A DNA stretch of 64,000 nucleotides from an uncultured Litoreibacter sp. GTDB taxonomy: Bacteria > Pseudomonadota > Alphaproteobacteria > Rhodobacterales > Rhodobacteraceae. The stretch lies in contig CANLUY010000001.1 in NCBI GenBank assembly GCA_947494435.1, positions 1,726,001 to 1,790,000 on the forward strand. Reading direction: 5' to 3'. The position numbers and the translations under genes were made by a program. Below, piece by piece: positions 9,108-18,083 of this stretch. Each line of letters begins with the position of its first letter. Position 1 is the stretch's first letter. The notes below the pieces were generated by a model. It made no database searches, had not been told where the DNA came from, and saw only the letters and a program-made list of their open reading frames with translations.

Positions 9108-9125
9108 GTAGTAACGCGCTACTAC
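9108..9125. repeat. Inverted repeat GTAGTA-N6-TACTAC
   Basis: Arms of 6 bp enclose ACGCGC, giving a nearly perfect 18-bp dyad. It lies 10 bases after the ribbon-helix-helix gene and 66 bases before the VOC gene. No T run follows, so it looks more like a protein-binding site than a terminator. Confidence 0.4.
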
Positions 9126-9190
9126 CCACGCTCTGACATACTCGGCCATGCTGATCAAACAAGCTGAACCCAGCGGTTTGGGAGGACCCA

Positions 9191-9586
9191 ATGGCCAAAG
9201 CAATCCATTCCATGATTCGCGTTCTGGATGAAGAACGCTCTGTCGCCTTCTATGAAGGGGCCTTCGGTCTGACCTCGGCGGAGCGTCTGGATTTTGAGAC
9301 ATTCACACTGATCTATCTCAGCAATGCCGAGAACAGTTTCGAGTTGGAGCTGACGGTCAACAAAAGTCAGACAGAGCCTTACGATCTGGGGAATGGTTAC
9401 GGCCATCTGGCGTTTTGCGTGGATGACGTTGATGCTGAGCATGCGCGCTTTGAGGCGGCTGGCTACGCGCCGCGCAAGCTTGTCGACTTTGCCCCCGACG
9501 GCGAAGTGATTGCCCGCTTTTTCTTTGTTCAAGACCCCGATGGCTACGAGATCGAGGTTCTGCAGAAAGCGGGTCGCTACCACTGA
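9191..9586 (+). CDS. VOC-family protein (glyoxalase I / lactoylglutathione lyase-like)
   Basis: 131 residues; GGGAGG precedes the ATG by seven bases. Two beta-alpha-beta-beta-beta modules are visible: IHSMIRVLDEERSVAFYEGAFG at the N-terminus and GHLAFCVDDVDAEHARFEAAGY in the second half, ending in FVQDPDGYEIEVLQ. Metal-ligand candidates are H6, E in FELEL, H in YGHLAF and E in YEIEV, the usual H/E/H/E set of glyoxalase I. The length fits glyoxalase I (about 130-140). It may detoxify methylglyoxal through glutathione. It lies directly upstream of the GMC dehydrogenase pair in the same direction and may be co-transcribed with it. Confidence 0.8.
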   Translation: MAKAIHSMIRVLDEERSVAFYEGAFGLTSAERLDFETFTLIYLSNAENSFELELTVNKSQTEPYDLGNGYGHLAFCVDDVDAEHARFEAAGYAPRKLVDFAPDGEVIARFFFVQDPDGYEIEVLQKAGRYH

Positions 9587-9617
9587 ATTCATCTGATCAC
9601 GGGAGGAGATCACTGAA

Positions 9618-10136
9618 ATGACCGATACCAAAGCAACCTTAACACGGCGCCAGCTTCTGTCGCGCAGTGCGGCAGCTGGTGCAGCCTTTGTGGTGGGGAC
9701 GGGCTATGTCGCCTCGAACTCTGCTGCATGGGCGATGGAAGTGCAGCATTTGCAGCCGACCACAATGGCCACGCTGATCCAGATGGCGCGCGATATTTAC
9801 CCGCATGATCATGTGGCTGACGAATTCTACGCAGCGGCTGTCAAAGGCTATGACAGCGCTGACAATGCGGAGAACGTGGAGGCTGGTATCGCGGCTTTGA
9901 ACGCCGCAGCGCAGGGCAAAGGCCATGCAAGTTACATAGATGCAGGCTGGGAACGCGACCGCGTTGATATCCTGCGGGGCATGGAAGACAGCGCGTTTTT
10001 CCAGACAGTGCGCGGGGGCCTTGTGACGGGTCTTTACAACCAAAAGGCGGTTTGGCCGCTCTTTGGGTATGAGGGAGAGAGCTTCTCCAAGGGCGGTTAT
10101 ATCGACCGCGGTTTTGACGACATCAACTGGGTCTGA
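9618..10136 (+). CDS. Tat-exported small subunit of a GMC dehydrogenase (gluconate 2-dehydrogenase subunit 3-like)
   Basis: 172 residues with a twin-arginine signal (TRRQLLSRSAAAGAAFVVG) and cleavage likely after SAAWA. The rest (MATLIQMARDIYPHDHVADEFYAAAVKGYD) resembles the small, cofactor-free subunits that accompany FAD-containing GMC dehydrogenases such as fructose, gluconate or sorbitol dehydrogenase and escort the catalytic subunit through the Tat system. It ends 15 bases before the GMC gene. The usual third subunit, a multihaem cytochrome c, is absent nearby, so the electron acceptor cannot be told from this window. Confidence 0.8.
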   Translation: MTDTKATLTRRQLLSRSAAAGAAFVVGTGYVASNSAAWAMEVQHLQPTTMATLIQMARDIYPHDHVADEFYAAAVKGYDSADNAENVEAGIAALNAAAQGKGHASYIDAGWERDRVDILRGMEDSAFFQTVRGGLVTGLYNQKAVWPLFGYEGESFSKGGYIDRGFDDINWV

Positions 10137-10151
10137 GGGAGGATCACGAAC

Positions 10152-11723
10152 ATGAGTGCACCATTTGATCTGAGCGACGACAGCGTTGTCGTCATCATCG
10201 GAACCGGCGCGGGTGGCGGGGTTCTTGCAAATGAATTGGCCCAAAAAGGCGTCAGTGTTGTGGCGTTGGAAGCCGGTGGCCGACATCTGCCGGAGGATTT
10301 CGTCAACGACGAGTGGGACAGTTTCGGCCAATTGGCTTGGCTCGACCCGCGCACAACATCAGGCGATTGGCGTGTTGCCAAAGACTTCTCAGGGCTGCCT
10401 GCCTGGATCGTGAAATCTGTGGGCGGAACCACGCAACACTGGGCGGGGGCTTCGCTACGGTTTCAGGACCATGAGTGGAAAGCGGCCACGACCTATGGCG
10501 CCGTGCAAGGTGCGAGCCTGCTTGATTGGCCTATCGATCCGCGTGAAATGGATGACTACTACACCAAGGCCGAGGACAAACTGGGCGTGACCCGTACGGG
10601 CGACAGGCCCGGTCTGCCCGGCAACAATAACTACAAAGTGTTCGAAGCGGGCGCCAAGGCGCTGGGCTATGAGGAGGTTCATACCGGACGCATGGCGATC
10701 AATTCGGACGAGAAGCGTGATCGTCAGATGTGCCAGCAAACCGGCTTTTGTTTTCAGGGCTGCAAATGGGGCGCCAAGTGGTCGGCGGGCTATGTCGATA
10801 TCCCTGAAGGGGAGGCCACGGGCAATCTGGAGGTGCGTCCGCAATCCCATGTGGCGCGTATCCTGCATGATGACAGCGGCAAGGTCACAGGCGTCGAGTA
10901 TTTCGATGCGGATGGCAATTTGCAGATGCAAAAGGCGCGGATTGTTTGCGTCGCGGGCAACAGCTTTGAAAGCCCGCGTTTGCTGCTGAACTCGGCCTCT
11001 TCCATGTACCCCGACGGAATGGCCAATAGCTCCGGTCAGGTGGGGCGCAACTATATGCGGCACATGACGGGCTCTGTTTATGCGGTGTTTGATAAGCCGG
11101 TGAAGATGTGGCGCGGGACGACGATGGCGGGGATCATTCAAGATGAAAGCCGTCATGATCCGTCGCGTGGGTTTGTTGGCGGATACGAGCTTGAGACGCT
11201 TGGGCTTGGTTTACCGTTCATGGCGGCCTTCCTTGATCCCGGCGCTTGGGGGCGTGAGTTCACTTCAGCGCTGGACAGCTACGAAAACATGGCTGGCATG
11301 TGGATTGTGGGCGAAGACATGCCGCAAGAAACCAATCGCGTCACGCTGAACATGGATGTCAAAGATCAACACGGGTTGCCGGTGGTCAATGTGCATTTCG
11401 ATGATCACCCCAATGACATCGCCATGCGCAACCATGCCTACAAACAGGGGGCTGCTGTCTATGAGGCAGTCGGTGCGACGCGGGTGTTCCCGACGCCGCC
11501 ATATCCATCGACGCATAACCTTGGCACCAACCGGATGTCAGAGAATGCGCGCGACGGCGTGGTCAACAAGCACGGGCAGACCCATGATATCGCGAACCTC
11601 TTCATTTCGGATGGGTCGCAATTCACGACGGGTGCGGCAGAAAACCCGACTTTGACGATTGTCGCTTTGGCCATTCGCCAAGCTGACCACATCGCCGCAG
11701 AAATGGGGAAAGGGAACCTATAA
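10152..11723 (+). CDS. GMC-family FAD-dependent oxidoreductase, large subunit
   Basis: 523 residues; GGGAGGATC precedes the ATG. The FAD-binding motif VIIGTGAGGGVLANELAQKG lies at about 14-33, with GGTTQHWAGASLRF further on and the C-terminal GMC signature at SDGSQFTTGAAENPTLTIVALA. The histidine in YPSTHNLGTNRMS is in the region that holds the catalytic His/Asn pair. It has no signal of its own, consistent with piggyback Tat export on the small subunit encoded just upstream. The substrate is probably a sugar, polyol or alcohol oxidised in the periplasm; the sequence does not identify it. It is the last gene of the cluster and converges on the RTX gene. Confidence 0.87.
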   Translation: MSAPFDLSDDSVVVIIGTGAGGGVLANELAQKGVSVVALEAGGRHLPEDFVNDEWDSFGQLAWLDPRTTSGDWRVAKDFSGLPAWIVKSVGGTTQHWAGASLRFQDHEWKAATTYGAVQGASLLDWPIDPREMDDYYTKAEDKLGVTRTGDRPGLPGNNNYKVFEAGAKALGYEEVHTGRMAINSDEKRDRQMCQQTGFCFQGCKWGAKWSAGYVDIPEGEATGNLEVRPQSHVARILHDDSGKVTGVEYFDADGNLQMQKARIVCVAGNSFESPRLLLNSASSMYPDGMANSSGQVGRNYMRHMTGSVYAVFDKPVKMWRGTTMAGIIQDESRHDPSRGFVGGYELETLGLGLPFMAAFLDPGAWGREFTSALDSYENMAGMWIVGEDMPQETNRVTLNMDVKDQHGLPVVNVHFDDHPNDIAMRNHAYKQGAAVYEAVGATRVFPTPPYPSTHNLGTNRMSENARDGVVNKHGQTHDIANLFISDGSQFTTGAAENPTLTIVALAIRQADHIAAEMGKGNL

Positions 11724-11818
11724 GACGCGCTTTTCGCATAAAATCAAAGCTATGTCCGGGTTTCATTGCTCGGTCATGGCCGGGCATACGACAGCCTACT
11801 AAGCTGACAGCTTCCGAA

Positions 11819-14800
11819 TTAAGTGATCAGCAAAACCTCAAACGGCTTTGCTGAAAGTCTGGCGGAGTGATACTGCCTCCGACCATCTTTTCCAGCCAGT
11901 TCCGGGAATAGCTCTAAAAGTTCCTCGAAGACTTCGTCTGATGCATCACTTGCAATCAGGTCTCCGGGCTGAAAACTCTCAGTCCAAGCATTATCGACCA
12001 GAATTACCTCGTGTTGATCAAACATCACGTGGATATAAGTCACACCCTCTTCCGGCTCGACCACGCTGATCCCCGGTTTATGTGTCAGGTGCTTGGCCTT
12101 CACCAAAACCTGCTCCTCGCCGAGCAACAGTTGCGTCGCCGCATTTTCGATAATCATCCGGTGCTGAGGCGAAACGGTCATATCGCGATCAGGCACATTT
12201 GGTGCAATCGTATCAGCGCGCAAACGCACGGGCCGCAGATGTGGAGCACAGGCAAGCGCGCCCGCGTTGACAAATTTCTTTCCGATCCAACGGATTGCTT
12301 GGAATTCATTGTCGCGGGTCGCGACAAGGTCACCAACTTTCAGCTGTTCGACCAGTTTAGGCCCATCTTTCGTCATCACAAAACTGCCCGGCGTGAAACA
12401 TGGCACGACGTTTTCGATATTCATAAAGGTCGCCGTGGTGCCGTCGCTGAACGTGACCGTGCCGTTCTCCGGATTTGCGCCGTCATAGACAACCGTCGCG
12501 CCGAAATCGCCGAGAAACAGCGTATCGTTGTCATCGCCACCTTCGCCGCCGTCTATGACGTCGCCACTTCCTGCAATGATGTAGTCGGCGTCATCGCCAG
12601 CATTGATGGTATCGGCCCCGTCACCACCATCAATCGTGTCATTGCCGGCACCACCATTGATCACATCATCATTGCTGGCATCTTGCGCGGTGCTGACGAC
12701 AAGGTTGTCGATGCCGTAGCTTTCATTGTCGACATCTGCCGAAAGTGTGGCGCCAAAGCCAAGCGTTACCGAAGGGCCGGGGTTCTCAACCGTAATCCGA
12801 ACAGGATGGATTTCATCATCACTTGCAGAGAAACCTAAATTAGAGGGCGTGCTTGATCCGATATCAATCGTGACTTCGCGACCATCTGCCAGTGTAGCTG
12901 TCGCGGTATAGCTGTCTGGCGTTGTCTCATCGAAACTGCCGACAAAGACCTCTTCGCCCTCGATGAAGATACGAAAATCATCCGATGGATTCCAGCTATC
13001 CAACTCGTAAAAGTCGAACTCGAAAACAGCGTATTCTGCAGTGGGATCGACAGCGAAGGTTTTAGAAACATCTTCAGCGCCACCGCTTCCACCAAACCGA
13101 CCCAAGAACTCGCTAAGGTTTGGGCCCCCATCGGTCGTGGTGTTATCCGTCCAACCGGACGCGCCGCCCTCGAAATTCTCAGTGGTTTGTACAACAGGAT
13201 CGGAAGAGCCGTCAGCCGCATCCCCGAAAATCGTGTCGTCGCCGTCTCCACCATCAATGGTATCCGCGCCGGAGCCGCCTTGGATCGTATCATCGCCACC
13301 TTCACCGAAGATGGTGTCATTGCCGCCTTCACCGTCAATCGTGTCATTGCCAGACCCGGTATTCAGTCCGGGCTGCATCAGCGGCGGGTAGCTGGCAAGA
13401 TCAACGGCGCTTCCACCAGTATCAGGACCAGAAATCGTGCCGCTTAACGTGTTGCCGCCGTTGTTTTCGAAATAGATGATTTCAACAAGGTGCTCACCCG
13501 GTGGCAGTGTGATTGAGCCAGAGGCCGTCGCCGTTCCGTGCAGCCCGTCATTATCAACCACTTCGACGCCATTGATGAAGACTTTGGAGCCATCGTCAGA
13601 CGATGTTGAAAATGTATAAGTGCCGCCTGTTGTGACCGTCAGTTCACTGGAAAATTTCAGTGCGAAATCGTCTGCTGTGTCGTAATCCGTCGGCGTGATA
13701 GAGCTTGCAACACCAGTGGCTGTTGGCGTGTCCGCGTGATCGCGTCCGCCATTGAGCGTAAAGCCTGCAGCGGCAAGGTTTGCTGGTTCGCCAGCTGGAT
13801 CAAGGTCGTAATACTCATAAACCCAAGGATCTTCGCTTGATCCGCCAGTCCCATCAGGCGCAGAGGGCAGGGCGGCCGTATCGCCGTAAATCTCGTCATC
13901 ACCCGCACCCGCAAGTATCGTGTCGTCGCCGTCACCTGCAAGAATGATATCGTCCTGAGCGCCTTCGCCCGGTAAAACCTCATCATTGTTATCGACTAAA
14001 TCCCCGTCGGGATCACCGGCATAACTAGTGTCGATTGTGTCATCGCCTGCAGTGCCTTCGACATAGCCATCAAGCGCAAGATTGACGACGCTCTCAATGT
14101 TGGTGAAGCTCAGTGTGGAGCCGTCGTTGAAGGTAACAACACCTTGTTCCGTGACAAAGCCGACATTCGCGCCGCCTGCATCCTGATACTGTATCGAGGC
14201 AACATTAGTCACGTTCAGCGTATCGATATCGCTGCCATCGCCATCTTCGCCACCGTCCACAACATCAGAGCCGTTAGCGAAGATGATGTCATCGCCTTCG
14301 CCACCTGTTACAATGTCGCCGAAATTGGGGTCCGAACTTCCAGCCGCACCGCCGGTCGCATCGTCCGCGGAGAGGATCGCATCATCACCCGCACCGCCAT
14401 CTAACGTGTCCGCACCATCGCCACCTGACAGCGTATCATTGCCGCTGCCACCCGAAATGTTGTCCGCGCCAGCACCACCGGCAATGGTGTCGCTATCTGC
14501 GCCGCCATCTATGACATCATCACCATCCCCGCCAGCGATCGTATCATTGCCCGACCCGCCTGTGATTGTGTCATCGTCAGCGCCGCCGTCTATCGTATCA
14601 TCGCCGGACCCACCGTCGATCGTGTCATCGCCAGTTCCGCCATCAATGGTGTCATTGCCGAAATCGCCTGACAGGGTGTCGTCGCCGGAACCGCCATCCA
14701 GCGTATCGGCACCTGAGCTGGAAAAGACCAATGTCGATCCGTCTGCAGGGGCCTCATAAAGCTCAAGGATATCACCGCTTTCCGGGTCCAGCAGAATCCA

Positions 14801-17113
14801 GTTGGTCTGCGTCGTTGAGGCAGATGAAAAGCTTGATCCGGCGGGGATTGCGGCAATTGGAACGACTGTGCCAGTGTCATCAATGCGTGCCAAATCAACG
14901 GCATAGGGCGACTGGTTGTCAAAGATGACCGTCGTCGCAGTCCCGCCTGTTCCAGAGGCAAAGTCAGCAGGATCAACCGCCAATTGGTCGCCGAAGATCG
15001 TATCATCGCCCGCGCCACCCGACAGCGTATCACCGCCCTGATCGCCGTGAAGCGTGTCCACGTCTGTGTCGGTTGCCTCAAAATGAACATCGGTGATGTA
15101 TGTGATTTGTCCACCGTTGGAGCCATTCTGGTAGATGACTTCAAAGCTGCTGACGGGTCCCGCAATATTGACCAGAACCGAGCCGTTCGCATCCTCTTGA
15201 CTGTCATTGCCTGCGCCGCCGGAGGCGGTTTGCCCAGTGATCGTGTCATTCCCGGCGGCGGTGAGCGTTACAGGGATCGCATTACCATCCGCGTCAAACG
15301 CATTGACCGTGACGATATCTTGCCAAGCGTCACTGTCGATGTCGTTGATCCGGAAACTGACATTTTCCAACGGTCTGTCAGACGAGAAATCGACAGTCGC
15401 AACATTCGGCCCACCATCTCCACCCAACGCGAGGGAGGAGTTCGTCGAAAAGGGCTCGCTTGCTCCGGCATCTGTATATTGCGTCGAGGTGTCGATATTC
15501 GACTGGTTCATCGCACCATCATTGGTGATGGAAACAGTGATACTTGCGAAGCCCGTGTCTTGTGTGAAACCACCCGCGACATTCGTGCCCGCGCCTTGCT
15601 CGATCCAGCTTAGGTTCTCGTTGGCCGTCGTAAGCGTTTCAGGGCCACCGACAACAATATCATCACCCGCTCCCGCGTAGACGGTATCGTCGCCAGTGCC
15701 AGCTTGGATATTGTCCTCATCACCTGTGGTGCCAAGCATGCCGTCATTGTTGTCGACTTGTTCAAGGTTCTCATCGACAAAATCCGCATCAATGACGTCA
15801 TCGTCGCCTGTGCCGCTGACAATACCGTCGGCTCCACCATTTACTGTGAGTGTTTCGATGCCAGTAAAGGTCGCACTGGTCCCGTCGTTGAAAAAGACCG
15901 TACCGTTTTCAGAATTTGACGGATCGAAGGAGACGCTGGCGACGTCATTGACGATGAGCTCGTCATTTGTGTCTGTCCCGGTCTCCCCACCGATGATCGT
16001 GTCGCCGCCACCTGCAAAAAACGTGTCGTTATCCGCACCGCCATCAAGCGTATCTGCACCGTCGCCGCCCGTCAGCGTGTCAGACCCGAAGCCCCCTGTC
16101 AGAGTGTCGTCGCCCGAACCACCAGTTAGCGTGTCCCTGCCAGCACCACCATCAAGGATATCATTGCCATCGCCGCCATCCAGCGTGTCGTTGTTCGCGC
16201 CACCGGACAGATCATCGTTGCCGGCACCACCAATCAACGTGTCATTGCCGCTCCCACCGATCAGCGTATCGTTGCCGGAGCCGCCATCAAGCGTGTCATT
16301 ATCTGCGCCGCCATCAATGATATCGTTGCCGAACCCTCCTGAGATCGTGTCATTGCCGGCCTCACCAAAGATCGTGTCATCATCAGTCGCTGTCGCCTGA
16401 AAATGTACATCCGTGACGTAAAGAAGCTGGCCGCCTGTTCCCGCATTCTCGTAAATAATCTCAACACTGGCGACAGGGCCTTGGATTGTAACGAGGACAG
16501 AGCCTTGCGCGTTCGTCGCTGCGGTCGCGCTCGCGCCTGCAGTCACGGTGTTGCCGCTTACGGTATCATCACCCGCCGGGGTCAGCGTGACTTGAACAGG
16601 GTTTCCGTCTGCATCAAACGCATTGACGGTTAGAACATCCTGCCAGCCACGTTGGTCGATATCTTGCAGGCGGAACGTGACGTTTTCGACTGTATCTGCG
16701 AAGCCTGATCCGCCAACCGCTGAGAAGTCGAGTGTTGTTGTCCAAGCACGTCCGTTTCCGTTCCCGATCAGGCCGAGGCCGGAATTGGGGTCAAAGGGTT
16801 CTCCCGTTTCGACATATGTCGCATCTTGCTCGACGGTTGCGGAGGTTCCGGTGCCGCCATTGGCGAAGCTGACGGCCACATTGATGCCGCCGGTGTTTTG
16901 CGTAAATCCGGTTGCGACACTATCACCGTCAATGCCTTCATCGGTCCAATCGAGAAACAGGTCCGTGCTGGTAAGAGTCGGCGAACCGCCATCAATGACA
17001 TCATCGCCACCCCCGGCGGTGATAGTGTCATTGCCTGCACCACCTGTGATATCATCTGCATCACCGGTGCCGTTTAGCGTGTTGTCTGATCCATCGCCAT
17101 TGATCGTGGCCAT
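11819..17113 (-). CDS. Giant RTX (Ca-binding repeat) protein with beta domains, VHL-like, PA14 and C-terminal Hint domain
   Basis: 1764 residues, very acidic. Blocks of GGxGxDxLx nonapeptide repeats (residues 1-45, 247-370, 686-707, 800-915, 1018-1077, 1252-1297, 1480-1525) should form calcium-dependent beta rolls. Between them lie: a beta domain at 51-240 duplicated at 498-680; a VHL-beta-like domain at 726-797; a PA14-like domain at about 1095-1245 ([19 protein letters not shown]); a jelly-roll-like domain at 1310-1475; and a Hint_2 domain from Cys1572 to about 1720 ([43 protein letters not shown]). There is no N-terminal signal, as expected for type I secretion; no secretion genes lie nearby. 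Likely an extracellular adhesin or matrix protein. The ribosome site is weak and the start is the only ATG ahead of the repeats. Confidence 0.9.
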   Translation of the reverse strand: MATINGDGSDNTLNGTGDADDITGGAGNDTITAGGGDDVIDGGSPTLTSTDLFLDWTDEGIDGDSVATGFTQNTGGINVAVSFANGGTGTSATVEQDATYVETGEPFDPNSGLGLIGNGNGRAWTTTLDFSAVGGSGFADTVENVTFRLQDIDQRGWQDVLTVNAFDADGNPVQVTLTPAGDDTVSGNTVTAGASATAATNAQGSVLVTIQGPVASVEIIYENAGTGGQLLYVTDVHFQATATDDDTIFGEAGNDTISGGFGNDIIDGGADNDTLDGGSGNDTLIGGSGNDTLIGGAGNDDLSGGANNDTLDGGDGNDILDGGAGRDTLTGGSGDDTLTGGFGSDTLTGGDGADTLDGGADNDTFFAGGGDTIIGGETGTDTNDELIVNDVASVSFDPSNSENGTVFFNDGTSATFTGIETLTVNGGADGIVSGTGDDDVIDADFVDENLEQVDNNDGMLGTTGDEDNIQAGTGDDTVYAGAGDDIVVGGPETLTTANENLSWIEQGAGTNVAGGFTQDTGFASITVSITNDGAMNQSNIDTSTQYTDAGASEPFSTNSSLALGGDGGPNVATVDFSSDRPLENVSFRINDIDSDAWQDIVTVNAFDADGNAIPVTLTAAGNDTITGQTASGGAGNDSQEDANGSVLVNIAGPVSSFEVIYQNGSNGGQITYITDVHFEATDTDVDTLHGDQGGDTLSGGAGDDTIFGDQLAVDPADFASGTGGTATTVIFDNQSPYAVDLARIDDTGTVVPIAAIPAGSSFSSASTTQTNWILLDPESGDILELYEAPADGSTLVFSSSGADTLDGGSGDDTLSGDFGNDTIDGGTGDDTIDGGSGDDTIDGGADDDTITGGSGNDTIAGGDGDDVIDGGADSDTIAGGAGADNISGGSGNDTLSGGDGADTLDGGAGDDAILSADDATGGAAGSSDPNFGDIVTGGEGDDIIFANGSDVVDGGEDGDGSDIDTLNVTNVASIQYQDAGGANVGFVTEQGVVTFNDGSTLSFTNIESVVNLALDGYVEGTAGDDTIDTSYAGDPDGDLVDNNDEVLPGEGAQDDIILAGDGDDTILAGAGDDEIYGDTAALPSAPDGTGGSSEDPWVYEYYDLDPAGEPANLAAAGFTLNGGRDHADTPTATGVASSITPTDYDTADDFALKFSSELTVTTGGTYTFSTSSDDGSKVFINGVEVVDNDGLHGTATASGSITLPPGEHLVEIIYFENNGGNTLSGTISGPDTGGSAVDLASYPPLMQPGLNTGSGNDTIDGEGGNDTIFGEGGDDTIQGGSGADTIDGGDGDDTIFGDAADGSSDPVVQTTENFEGGASGWTDNTTTDGGPNLSEFLGRFGGSGGAEDVSKTFAVDPTAEYAVFEFDFYELDSWNPSDDFRIFIEGEEVFVGSFDETTPDSYTATATLADGREVTIDIGSSTPSNLGFSASDDEIHPVRITVENPGPSVTLGFGATLSADVDNESYGIDNLVVSTAQDASNDDVINGGAGNDTIDGGDGADTINAGDDADYIIAGSGDVIDGGEGGDDNDTLFLGDFGATVVYDGANPENGTVTFSDGTTATFMNIENVVPCFTPGSFVMTKDGPKLVEQLKVGDLVATRDNEFQAIRWIGKKFVNAGALACAPHLRPVRLRADTIAPNVPDRDMTVSPQHRMIIENAATQLLLGEEQVLVKAKHLTHKPGISVVEPEEGVTYIHVMFDQHEVILVDNAWTESFQPGDLIASDASDEVFEELLELFPELAGKDGRRQYHSARLSAKPFEVLLIT

Positions 17114-17225
17114 AAGAGCGTTTCCAGATGTCTTAACCGCTTGTTATCACGGGCGTTTGCTTGAGTTTTGATATGGGTGGGAAAGAAGGCGGAGAGGTGT
17201 CAGCCTCATGGACGAATTGCGTTTT

Positions 17226-17780
17226 TTACCCCGAAATTTCTTCCATTTTTTGAGGTATGGACCTGTATGCAGGCAGCGCATCGTGTCGGTCTCGTTCGCG
17301 GGATTGAGCGATCAGTTCATAGGTCATTGCGGCTTTGCACGTCGCTGGCAGCAACAACACAGCACCGAAGCTTCGATCTCGCGGTTGCACTGCATGCGCG
17401 TGCACGCAGTGTCCTTGATCTGACATGAACGTCAGGTCCACCTTCTGCTCAACGATGAACCCGTCAGATGGCACAGTGTTTGCTGAGGCAAAGACAATCC
17501 CGCTCTGACCGGCATGATCGACCAAATCAGCCGGCGTGCTCTTTTTAAGCGATTTGAATGACATACGATCGCCATTTACCAAATCGGTAAGGTCAAAAAG
17601 CCGTTCGCCAAAAAGCGCGCCCGAAGTGACACACACGTCGCTCAACTTCAGCATCAAAAAGGGCAGGTTCAGGTTGGCAGGTTCAATTCTTTTGGGGTCT
17701 ATGATCGGCACAAAAGCTTGCGTTGCCTGCCCCTGAAGGAAGCGGCAATAAGATCTGGAATGTGCGAGTGGCAGCGCCAT
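17226..17780 (-). CDS. Hypothetical protein, family not recognised
   Basis: 184 residues from an ATG; no family recognised. The central part (LNLPFLMLKLSDV, FGERLFDLTDLVNGDRMSF) looks like folded protein with alternating beta and alpha segments, while the last 30 residues are polar. The start is uncertain: an overlapping ATG 13 bases upstream opens another frame of 36 codons (MDELNGAATRTFQILLPLP) that also looks protein-like. A frameshift, real or from sequencing, could therefore have split the N-terminus from the body. It lies upstream of the RTX gene in the same direction, 112 bases away, and below a 20-bp palindrome. Coding status is moderately supported. Confidence 0.45.
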   Translation of the reverse strand: MALPLAHSRSYCRFLQGQATQAFVPIIDPKRIEPANLNLPFLMLKLSDVCVTSGALFGERLFDLTDLVNGDRMSFKSLKKSTPADLVDHAGQSGIVFASANTVPSDGFIVEQKVDLTFMSDQGHCVHAHAVQPRDRSFGAVLLLPATCKAAMTYELIAQSRERDRHDALPAYRSIPQKMEEISG

Positions 17781-17871
17781 TGAGTTCGTCCATCGTCATG
17801 CCCATGAGGGGCGTTAGACGATTTTTATCCCGCAATTGGTGCGAATTGATGGCGTGTCAGGTTGAGTTGAC

Positions 17872-17891
17872 GGGTAAGGAATTCCTTACCC
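17872..17891. promoter_or_regulatory. Perfect 20-bp palindrome, probable operator
   Basis: GGGTAAGGAATTCCTTACCC is its own reverse complement over all 20 bases. It lies 92 bases upstream of the hypothetical gene that reads toward the RTX gene. It has the size and symmetry of a dimeric regulator site. The surrounding 17781-18083 spacer is AT-rich, especially 17910-18060, and holds no gene that I can see. Confidence 0.5.
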
Positions 17892-18083
17892 TCATTGGTT
17901 CAGCTAGAGCGTTGTTTTTACACCAATAAAAATTTCGAAATTTTGCAGTATTTTTGCAAATTCACCCGTATTTTTACTGTTATCTCCTGAGTGTTGAACC
18001 AATTTCGCCACAATTAGCGGTATCCCGAAACCTGCCATTCATCGCGAAATAATATATAGGCTCAAGCCGTTACACGTCTTCCG

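Noticed and set aside
12011-16400. Several plus-strand open frames (275, 234, 209 and others) opposite the RTX gene
   Set aside because: They are low-complexity products (Ser/Pro-rich or Ile/Val/Arg-rich) created by reading the repetitive GGxGxD codons backwards; no ribosome sites or domains.
14400-16400. Regular short repeats suggesting a CRISPR array or satellite
   Set aside because: The repeats keep one reading frame and encode GGxGxDxLx nonapeptides; spacing is a steady 27 bases and there are no unique spacers or cas genes.
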